Source: Plazaster borealis
Taxonomy: Eukaryota > Echinodermata > Asteroidea > Forcipulatida > Labidiasteridae
NCBI GenBank assembly: GCA_021014325.1
Contig: CM037467.1
Span: 2,046,001 to 2,110,000 of the forward strand
Direction: 5' to 3'
Length of the DNA stretch: 64,000 nt
Each line of letters starts with the position of its first letter. The first letter of the stretch is position 1. This document shows, in pieces, positions 55,446-64,000 of this stretch. The notes beneath the pieces are model-generated. The model had not been told where the DNA came from, searched no databases, and saw nothing but the letters and a program-made list of their open reading frames with translations. A program made the translations under genes and the position numbers.

Positions 55446-57334
55446 TCAGATAAAATTTTGAACAATCTCATCCCCGAATAGTACAATGTAGACCTGGTAT
55501 GGTATTCCAAGGCAGTATTTTCTGTCAAGCTATCCATTTATGAAATAAACAAAAAATAATGAAAGTAAATTTAAAATGGTTCGAAACAGGCGACCCGTCT
55601 CAGCATTGATTTACCCCAAACGATAAATCTTTATAGAACAACTTTAAACAAACAGTGTGAAAAAGCTGGCAAATATTGGCAGATAATTTGTAGTGCAAGA
55701 AGAAGAAAAAACACAAATCATTTTAACTGAAAAATTCCCTCAGGCATGTCCAATCATTTTCGACAAACCATCCTTGAAACTTAATTGTTTTTTTCCCCGT
55801 CTCAATACGAAAATTGTGTCCACGGCTTAAATTTGAGAGGAGGGGGGGGGGGGGTGGAATCCACAAGACTGCAGGGCTTGTTGTAATTTTACTGGACCAG
55901 AATTTTTTTCACAAGACAAGAATCAAAATGAGAAAAAAGGTACACAGTTTAACGTATGGTTTTATTCGAATTTTGAATTTTTCCTCTAAATTTGAGCCCT
56001 GAAATGCATAAAATAAAAACCTGTGAAAATTTGGGCTTCATTAGTCAAGGAAGTTGCAAGAAAATATTGATAGAAAAAACACCCTTGTTGCATAGAATTG
56101 TGTGCTTTCAGATGCCTGAGAAAGGATCGATGCCTGAAGCCTTTCTCAGATTCAAATTGTTTTGGTGAAAAATTACCTCTTTTTCTAATACTAATTAAAG
56201 TTCGAAGGGGGTCGTTTCTAAAAAATGTTTTATAATATCAACAGCTCTCCAGTGCTTTTTACCAAGTAAGTTTTTATGGTCATTAATTGTTAGTGTAATT
56301 ACCAAAGGTATACCCGCCCGCCTGTTAAAACTTAAATTGAATTCACTAGGTGTTCACATAAGTGCAGTCTAGGATTTACAGGTATGTAATCCCCCTATTC
56401 ATTTTGTTGCATGCTTTTCTAAAAAGGCCTTCAACTGCTCATAATTCATTCATAAATTCAACCCATGCCAAGTCTCCAAGGTCGTTTGATTATTTGAATA
56501 AATGCGGCAAACAAGACCTTACACAGGCTATGACCTTGACAGTACAATGAACTAGCAATGGAGGGAAGACCTACATGTACAAATGGCAAGTGTTTGGAAC
56601 AATGAGATTTTATATGGTTTTATTCCACAGTGCAAGTAATTTAAATATTAGTAGGCCTAAAGCTTTGTTGTTGATAAAGAATCGGAAAATCGGAAGGCTG
56701 TTTTTGGAAAAGCGCTTCCTGTTTGGTTAACATAACACCATATTTCCTTTGTCTTGTGGTGGCTTAGTTTGATACTTGCAGTATCTAGAACCATGGGTTT
56801 CGAACCATGCTCAAACCAAACATACACAACAAATTGCTAACATTTTAAGGGTCTTTGATTTTGAATTAATATTAGTTTCCAGTCGTGTACAGTCCAATTT
56901 GTTTTCAATGGCCCCTATAGTGGCAGTACTCAGTAGTGCATGTTTAGTTTGCTTTAATTTTATGTTTTATTTAGTGTCAAAATCATGAAATAAAAAACAA
57001 TGTTCGGGTCTACGGACGGATGCGAAAATGTTTCCTTTACCATCGCCGTTCAAAATAATAAATATCCACTGTCTTACTCTCTCTCTACTCTATTCTATGG
57101 AAGTTTTACGCATGAGTGACGACGCCATTTGATTGTACACAGCCAGCAGGACAAAATCATTTCCTACAATTCTTGTGCCCATCAAACAACCACGGTAATT
57201 CACACCAAACACACGATACAAATCGCTTAAACCCAACCGACGATATTCAACTTATATGATACATAAGATAAACATAAATTAATTCATCAATTAATAAATA
57301 AAGTAATATTTTCGCCAATTTAAAATAATCTTAC

Positions 57335-57480
57335 CTTGCGTTTTGACCACAACAAACTGTGACAGCAGCTGCGGTTTTATGTAGACTGGTTTCAGTCGGG
57401 TAGGCATTTTGCAGACACAGAGCCGGATGAGTCGGGAGTCAGACTATTGACATTGTGCACACGCAGCGCATAATAGAGGT
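57335..57480 (-). other. Candidate first exon of ZMYND11 with upstream ORF
   Basis: On the minus strand an ATG at 57407 in fair context (AAAATGC) opens a 24-codon frame starting MPTRLKPVY, which runs into a strong donor, CAAG|GTAAGA, at 57335. Joined to the acceptor at 49505 (the 5' edge of ZMYND11 coding exon 1), the frame gains two codons and stops at TAA, one base before the ZMYND11 ATG. The upstream limit is arbitrary. It could instead be the first exon of an alternative transcript. Confidence 0.4.
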
Positions 57481-57727
57481 CGCTTTTTGTGTTCATGAAT
57501 AAAGCAGGGTATCCGATCCCGAATTCAACACTACACAACAAAAAGACCGAACAACGGGATACCCGTCCCTAACATTGATTGACGTTCGAGAGATCGAGGA
57601 TCGAGTGACCTACTTTTGCTGCCCGCCCCCAGCCGGCCAGACAAAACTAGCTTGCTGATATAGTGTGTTAGGCGGAAGACATGAACTATGAATATGCATG
57701 AGACATGAATGTACATAAGTTAACTAC

Positions 57728-57912
57728 AGGGGCGGATCCAGGATTTTCCAAACGGGGGGGCGTGAAAATATACCAAGCAGCAAAATCTTCCCTTCCCCAT
57801 TTCTCCCCCCCCTTCTCTCTCTCTCCCTCTTTTTTTCTTTTCTCCCTCATTTTTAATTTTTTTTTAATATGAAAAGGGGGGCGTGCGCCACGCCCCCTGG
57901 ATCCGCGCCTGA
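57728..57912. mobile_element. Short MITE, CAGGGGCGGATCCAGG ends
   Basis: The left end CAGGGGCGGATCCAGGATTT and right end CCCCCTGGATCCGCGCCTG are inverted around a C/T-rich centre. The end sequence is of the type seen in hAT elements. A clear 8-bp target duplication could not be read (AACTA on both sides at best). Confidence 0.75.
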
Positions 57913-58829
57913 ACTATATAAACTTGACGTACAGGGGAAAAGGGTACAGATTGGGGGAGGGGTAAGGACAGAAAAGGAGGGGGAGGTAGTAAGATGGCCA
58001 GATACAGATGAATATGGGGGTGGGGGAATGCAGTGATTGGAAAAATATAAAAATATAGATAATTTGGGACAGCTAACAGCTGGATTGGAGGCATTTAATT
58101 GTGGATTTCTTCAGATTATTGTTCTTCCTCTTAATAGCCGTTTGCATAATAAATAAAACATAAAAAGTAAAAGACAAACAAAGAAATGGAACATGTTCTT
58201 CAAAGCATATTGGTCCGGATTTTTGCTGAATCAAATTTATTACCCACTTGTAATATTAAAACATAAGGGTTGGACAGAAGAAAATCAACTACAGAAATAA
58301 AAATGAAAAAATAAACTTCATTTGATTTTTTTCAGAAGTTGCTTTCTTCTTTATCAAAAATACCTATGGTTTGTCAATACGGCTGTGGGTTCGAATCCCA
58401 GTCATGACACTTGTGTCCTTGAGCAAGACACTTAAAGGCAGGGTATACTTTTGGTAATTGCCAAAACCAGAATAATATACAAAATAATATATAAAAAAAC
58501 ACCTTGTTGTGAGAATTGTTTGCTTTTAGTTCATGCCTGAAGTCTTTCTCAGATTCAAATTTGTGGGTGAAAAAAATACTTCAAAGGGGTTCGTTTCTAA
58601 CAATGTTTTATAATATCAATAGCTCTTCAGTGCTCTTTACCAAGTAAGTTTTTATGGCCATTGACTTGAGGAGTAGTTACCTAAAGTACGCCGTGCCTTT
58701 AACTTTAGTTGCTTCTCTTCACCTAGGATAGGTACCTGTGAGGACAGAGATGGTTCATGTGATTGAATTAGCTTGGTGCGCAACATACTTGGCAGCACAG
58801 GCTGTATAATCCCAGGGAGCTGAGATGGT

Positions 58830-59227
58830 TAAAGGGTCTGTATATGTTTGGTAATGACTCTGAAAATTAATGGCATTAAAAAATTACTTGGTAAGAAGTG
58901 CAGCAGCTTTGGATTGGATAGTATAATGCATTTTGAGAAACTTTTTACCTCAAAGTACTTTGGTTATGGAAAAAGATATCACTTTTTATCCTCAAAGATT
59001 TGATTCTGAGAAGCGTTTCCGCAGTACATTTCTCAGATTGTGTATTCCAATTGCAGATTATTCTTCCTGCGTGGCAATAACCGCTCCAGATTTTCAACAA
59101 TATCTAAAAAACGCTACCACCTTTTGAATTGATATTTTCACAAGTTAGTTTTATGGTATATATCTACAACTACATGGGATAAAACAAACAACGGGTTCCA
59201 ACTACCAAACAGATAAAGACCCTTTAA
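58830..59227. mobile_element. MITE, GGGTCTGTATATG subfamily
   Basis: The ends GTTAAAGGGTCTGTATATG and CAGATAAAGACCCTTTAAA bound it, with internal CCGCTCCAGATTTTCAAC and CGCTACCACCTTTTGAA. It has the same orientation as 8383-8763. Confidence 0.86.
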
Positions 59228-59877
59228 AAGAAAACATAGGTTATAAAAAAACCACAAGGGGATCAACCATTTCCGGAAAACAAATTCCTGAGTTTCAGAA
59301 AGTTTACCTTTAAAATAAACCCCCAAAACACACCAAAAAACCCCAACTCCCCCAACCCCCCCCCCCCCAAAAAAAACCCCAAAAAACCCAGATAAATGAT
59401 AATAGTATCAGTTGACAGCTATGCTTTTATTTTGTAAAAAAAATTGAAATGTTAAGGTTGTTAAAATTTCTATGATTAGTTAATTGTCAAGTATAGCCCT
59501 TTTGGCGGAAAAACAGCACTGTCAATTCAAATATCATCAAATGCATGTTTTTATAAAGTCTTTCTGAAAATTTTAGAACATGGAACTGTGGGTTTAATTT
59601 ATAATTTTATTATGTTCTTGTCTGATTCTATTCTTAAAAAATATATATATATATTTTTAATGAAATTTGATTCACCCTTTTTGGGGGGAACAAAAACAAT
59701 ACTTTACATGTAACTATCTTTGAAAACATGTTTTATGTGAGCCAAAAAACTACACTGTGGCACACTTATCAGGTGACAGGTCAAGTTATAGAGAGGTCAC
59801 AGGGTCAAAGGTGATGGCCTTTGACATAATCATCATCCCTGATCATTTGATGACAAAATAAATATGGAAATCATAAT

Positions 59878-62800
59878 TTATCTCCTCTTGGAGCCCCTTG
59901 TTCTGGCTCCTGTTTTACCTCCACGAACCTTCACGTTTGTCTTACGCCCCCGCACAGCAACATCACGACCCTCTAAAACTTGTGAACTTTCACTTTCTCT
60001 CGTGTTATTTTGATCAGAGGTTTTTTGTTTCTTCTTTGGGGTGTCTTCGGGAGATCTGATACTTTCCGAAGTAGCTGCTACAGTTTCTTTTCTTGGCCTA
60101 CCTCGTTTTGATGTTTCTTTCTTATCGTCCTCAGTTTCTGTGGGAGTGATTTCCAGGGATGAATTTCTGGTTTGACGCTGGCTTGGTTGTCCTCCTTTCG
60201 ATCTTCCTTTCGTATCGTCCTTAGTTTTTGTGGGAGTGACTTCCAGGGATGAATTTCTAGTTTGACGCTGGCTTGGTCGTCCTCGTTTTGACTCTTCGGT
60301 CTTGTTCTTTTCAGACTCCTTTAGCTCGCTTAGGGCTACTACTTTTGTAGTTTTCTTTGGACTCACTGATGTAGAAACCTTCCTTGACCTGCCACATCTA
60401 ACGTTTGAAACTTCTGGAGGTTCGGAGCTTTTAGAGTTCTTATTGGTACCCTTCTTGGGGGTTGGTGACAATGATTGTTCCTTTCTGGCTGCAGTTGCCT
60501 CGGTGTCATCATCTGAATTTACCGACTCGGATCCCTCGTGCTGAGCTTCAGTTTCCTCCTCTGGTTGGGCTATCAGGTCATGTGCTTGTGAGGTACTTGG
60601 TAAATAAAAAAAATCTCCTTGCAGGGCTTCCTCAGACACCTCCAATTCAACTGTCTGTTCTGACAACATTTCTTCTTCATCTGGAATGGAGTGGCCTGGC
60701 TTCACAGAGGGTGCTTTCACCACTTTAGGTGAGCCTTTGTGTTTCTTGCTGCTCCTTGGACTCCATGAGCTGTCTGATGAGTCTTCCGAGAGCTCAATGG
60801 CTGTGTTCTTAACTGCGTATTTGCGCAGGCCGTCACGCTTTATAGCCTTGCTCTTTTTGGACTTTGGTTCGGTATGAGTCTCTTTAGGGGGTGGTTCGGC
60901 AGGCTGTTGGCGATGTCGTCTTGATTTAGATGCCTGGATAAAGGGAAAAATGAAACAAAAAAATAGCAGCATTCTCCCTTTTAACAGTTGTCCGCTGGCC
61001 AAATGCCAGTTAAAACACCTGAGGACCAGTCAGAATTCACTCCAAGTGGTCCGGCTGGTTGGTTCAGTGTTGAAAGGCATCCTTATTTAATATGAATTAT
61101 GGACAAGTGCAAAAGCTGACTGACCGGTGAAATGACAAGCTAACTGGTCCTGCTGGCTAGTAACGGAAACAAGTTAAGGGCAAACCCTACAGAGAATTTA
61201 CACAGATATTCACACAACAAGGTTTTAAGATGACATCATCTACAAAGGGTTTATACCGAACAGTGTGTTAAAGTGACGGTATACCTTTGGTAATTACTCC
61301 AAAATTTAATGACCATAAAAACTTACTCGGTAAGAAGCACTGCGGCTGTTGATAATGTGTAACATTTTGAAAAACAATTCCCTTCAAAGGAATGTGATTT
61401 TAAAGAGAGGGATTCAAAAACAATTCAATCTGAGAATCGTTTCTGCATAAAACGTTTCTCAGATTGTGTATTTCAATAACGGATTATACTTCCTGTGTTG
61501 ACATTAACCGCTCCAGATTTTCGGCAATATCTCAAAAACGCAACCACCTTAGGTTAGTTTTATTGTATATATCTTCATGTAAATAGGTTTAAAACAACTG
61601 AACGGTTCCAAAAACCAAAGGTATTCTTTGCCTTTAAACGAACCTTTGCAACTGAGGTGTAAGAGCGTTTTTTGATCTGCGATACTCTTGAGCCGTGGTC
61701 TATCCTATCAGGATCACTGGTTTCTGTCGTCTGAGTACTTTCTTGACTTGCCTCGAATGAAGCTTCAAGCGTCGCAAATCTAGAAGAAGAAAACAAAAAG
61801 CAAGAATTGTTACAAAAAATGTGATTTTCTCTTTATTTTTAACTTTGCCATTCCCTCAACTGAAGCTCTGGAATAATTATGGTAATTCACAAAAGCCTTA
61901 ATATTTAAAAGACCATGCAAGTCTCATGCATATTTAAACATTTTTGCGACTTCGGGTCCAAATTCAAATCTGCGCGAGGCTTTGGCAGCCTATTGGCATC
62001 GTATAGCTAGCCTTATTTCAGTCATTATAATAAATATCCTTAAAACTGATCAAGGTGCTTTACAACATTATCCCTGTTCATATTGCATACATGCACCAAT
62101 CTAAAAAACTTTCTCAACTCTCTGGGGCGCATACAACTTCATGACTGCTTATGCGCTAAAGGGTTAACCCTTTAGAGACTATAGCAGCCACACGCTGCTT
62201 GCCGCAAACGGCCGCAAGGTTTGACCTACTCCCATTTGCATAAAGAGGTCAAAGTAAAGGTCAGGTCCGGATAGGAAATGTTCCAATGCAGTATGTTAAC
62301 ATAGTATCCCAATTTCTAAACACAAAACTAAATTTTCTGTTTCATGTTATTTCTGTTGGCATTTTTACTGACAAAATCTGATTAAAGAAATGAACAGTGT
62401 TAGCAATGTCTGGGCGTTTTGTGATAATTATACAGAAATGAATGGTCTCAGTATGTTCTGATCATCTTTAGGAAAAAAGTCACTTGTTTATAAATAACAA
62501 TGTAAATCGCTGATTAAACACAAGAAAAATGAAAGCTACATCACCTGAGCTTTACTTTGATAAAATATAGAACCTTATTTGCATGTCTTTTTGGTTGAAA
62601 ACTGCAGGATAATTTATGTAAAAAAAAATTTGCACTCAAAGGTGAAAATGAATGACAGACAGACTCTCATGCTATAAGGCCCCCCCCCAAAAAAAATGTT
62701 TAGCGTCCTGCCTTTTTGAAAAAAGGAAGGAGAGCCATTTTATTTGTTATTTCTTTCAAAAATGGCCGCCCGACACATTTGTAATCAGACAACCCGCCAG

Positions 62801-63242
62801 GCTATTTTTCAAGATGATTGCCATCTTTTTCAAAATGGCCGCCACTTGGACTCAGGAAATGACATATTGGCTTCTTATGGGCAAGATGCAACAGAAAATG
62901 AGACCAAAATAATGAACTTGTAAAAATTTAAGAAGAAAAAAAAGCAAGGGGCATCTAAAAAGGAAGCCGGCCGGGACGCTAAACATGTTTTTGTATTTTT
63001 TTCCCCTTATCAACAATGGTGAATGCTATATTACCCCTGCATTAAAAATAAATCAGATATAGCGAAAAAACAGAATGAACAATTCTGGGTCAACGGAGCA
63101 ATCCATTTCCGAGATCCCTTTGAGTTTACCTCTTGACGATGTATTCGGTGATGGACTCTTTAACTAGCATCAACGATGTGTTGTCATGGAGACCAAGGTC
63201 AACTTTTTTCTTCTGGTATTGTTTGTGTAAATCATGGTTCAC
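59878..63242 (-). CDS. C-terminal part of an AT-hook nuclear protein (3 exons, 5' part outside window)
   Basis: Exons, in coding order: 63130-63242, 61644-61779, 59878-60933, with GT-AG sites and matching phases; they give 434 residues and a TAA stop. The first exon is helical-looking and conserved in style (VNHDLHKQYQKKKVDLGLHD). The second is Ser/Thr-rich. The long last exon is highly charged and disordered: lysine-rich blocks, acidic serine runs (SEDSSDSSW), and AT-hook cores RGRPSQ and RGRPRK, with a third, decayed copy KGGQPSQ. Two 30-residue units, each containing QRQTRNSSLE, are tandemly duplicated. This composition suggests a chromatin or chromosome protein that binds AT-rich DNA. I do not recognise the family. 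The 5' exons must lie beyond 64000. Confidence 0.82.
60968..61192. mobile_element. MITE, TTCTCCCTTTTAACAG family, in AT-hook gene intron
   Basis: A third copy of the family at 14668-14895, beginning AGCATTCTCCCTTTTAACAG and ending AGTTAAGGGCAAACCCTA. It lies about 35 bases upstream of the last-exon acceptor, close to where the branch point would be. Confidence 0.86.
61268..61637. mobile_element. MITE, AAAGTGACGGTATACC subfamily
   Basis: The ends GTTAAAGTGACGGTATACCT and CCAAAGGTATTCTTTGCCTT bound it. It ends 7 bases before the splice donor of the exon at 61644-61779. Confidence 0.85.
62165..62460. mobile_element. MITE, CCCTTTAGAGAC family
   Basis: An inverted relative of 40640-40950: it begins AACCCTTTAGAGACTATAGC, contains GCCGCAAACGGCCGC, and ends near AAATGAATGGTCTCAG. 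Confidence 0.75.
62690..62990. mobile_element. Inverted-repeat element, TGTTTAGCGTCC ends
   Basis: ATGTTTAGCGTCCTGCCTTT and CGGCCGGGACGCTAAACAT are inverted. Between them AAAATGGCCGCC occurs twice. About 300 bases, with no coding content; it lies in an intron of the AT-hook gene. Confidence 0.78.
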
Positions 63243-63504
63243 CTGGGTAGAAAAATCAATAGGGAGCGAGAGAGAGAGAGAGGGGCGGAAATCAATCGGC
63301 ATTGTTGACAAAAATCGAAACTGAGAATGTGAAAAGCAGACTTCAAGAGTGGATTTATAGAACATTCAAAATTAAATATCAACTCAACAATATTTCATTA
63401 AAACAATATCCATGTTGCTGCAATTAAAAGTGTGTATGAAAAAATTTCAGCAGAATTTTAAAACATTGGTTTCAGAGAAAATAGCACCAAGGAGTTGACA
63501 TGTA

Positions 63505-63506
63505 TA

Positions 63507-63541
<35 letters not shown>

Positions 63542-63830
63542 ACATGTTGTTGTATGCAAGTTTGCCCAAAACAAGGCTAAAAGCCACTTTTGGTAAGAGG
63601 ATACAAGAAGAAAATACTTAAGATGGAAATAACTCAGGGGAGCTGAAGGTAGGAATTGATATTCCTCTTAAAACAGTCTAGATTGAAGGACGGAGGGAAA
63701 CATGCACCAGGCAAGGAGTTCCAAAGAGATGCAGTACGTGGAATAAAGCTGTTGAAATGGCTCTTTGTTCTACATCTCAGCAAAGCAAGAGTGTATGGGT
63801 GAGAACAAGCAGAAAGCTTGATCAACGCTC
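63505..63830 (-). pseudogene. 5'-truncated LINE, reverse transcriptase C terminus and (TAA)n tail
   Basis: The minus-strand frame contains RTKSHFNSFIPRTASLWNSL and CFKRNINSYLQLP then stop, the usual C-terminal motif of CR1/Jockey-like ORF2. It is followed at 63508-63541 by AAT triplets as the 3' tail. It probably sits in an intron of the AT-hook gene. Confidence 0.85.
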
Positions 63831-64000
63831 ATAAAACAAAGGAAAATCTCACTGGACTAGAACCTCAACTATTTCTCAAAAAAATATAAACAACAAAAGT
63901 GACAAATTTTCACAAAAGAAAATCAGCTATATAAAGTTAATTCTAAATGTTCTTTTACTAATGTTTGTATCATACCAACATAACATAATTTATGTTGGCT

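Larger units (their letters stand above)
49506..57334. other. Region upstream of the ZMYND11 coding start (probable 5' intron)
   Basis: No coding exon was found. It contains a MITE (50283-50500), minisatellite array C, the modular element at 51470-53632, a tandem duplication (54219-54437), a palindromic MITE (54486-54650), an element shared with 13800 (54702-55078) and a SINE (55130-55445). If the exon at 57335 is real, this is the ZMYND11 first intron. Confidence 0.55.
57481..59877. other. Region between candidate ZMYND11 promoter and the AT-hook gene
   Basis: No coding exon was found. It contains the hAT-like MITE (57728-57912), a fragment of SINE (58382-58436), two MITEs (58432-58702 and 58830-59227) and a C/A-rich low-complexity run at 59325-59390. 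The AT-hook gene's 3' untranslated region begins at 59877 and runs left. Confidence 0.6.

Noticed and set aside
60302..60877. Plus-strand frames of 63-88 codons
   Set aside because: They are antisense to the AT-hook gene's last exon, which is open over 352 codons with a proper acceptor.

Overview
This is animal genomic DNA, most likely an echinoderm and probably a sea star. It has long introns, GT-AG splicing, many families of short inverted-repeat transposons (MITEs) and tRNA-derived SINEs. One gene is a CMP-sialic acid hydroxylase with a C-terminal membrane anchor, a form I recall from starfish and sea urchin enzymes. The species call is an inference from gene content and repeat style; I could not search databases.

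Three protein genes are supported, all on the minus strand. (1) CMAH, CMP-N-acetylneuraminate hydroxylase, has 15 coding exons from 18130 down to 3325. The joined exons give exactly 670 codons (669 residues plus stop), and every splice phase agrees. (2) ZMYND11 (BS69-like), a chromatin reader with PHD, bromodomain, PWWP, coiled-coil and MYND regions, has 16 coding exons from 49496 down to 35002. They give 634 codons (633 residues plus stop), again with consistent phases. (3) A gene enters from beyond the right edge. Its last three visible coding exons (63242 to 59878) encode 434 residues of a charged nuclear-type protein with AT-hook motifs; I could not name it. CMAH makes Neu5Gc precursor in sialic acid metabolism, while the other two look nuclear, so nothing suggests a shared pathway.

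Layout: 1-3324, downstream of CMAH, holds a 60-bp tandem repeat and MITEs. 3325-18130 is CMAH, its introns filled with MITEs, minisatellites and a (TTGA)n tract with a long hairpin. 18131-35001 is intergenic and the richest in mobile elements: a hAT-type MITE with an 8-bp target duplication, two Mutator-type foldback elements with 9-bp duplications, LINE fragments and SINEs. 35002-49505 is ZMYND11. 49506-59877 holds a third minisatellite array, a modular 2.2-kb repeat element, a recent tandem duplication and a candidate ZMYND11 first exon near 57335. 59878-64000 is the AT-hook gene end, with a truncated LINE at the right edge.

The most notable observations are the tail-anchored CMAH, a predicted upstream ORF whose stop lies one base before the ZMYND11 start codon, one ~112-bp minisatellite family in three separate places with a shared leader, and several nested insertions whose target duplications can be read directly.
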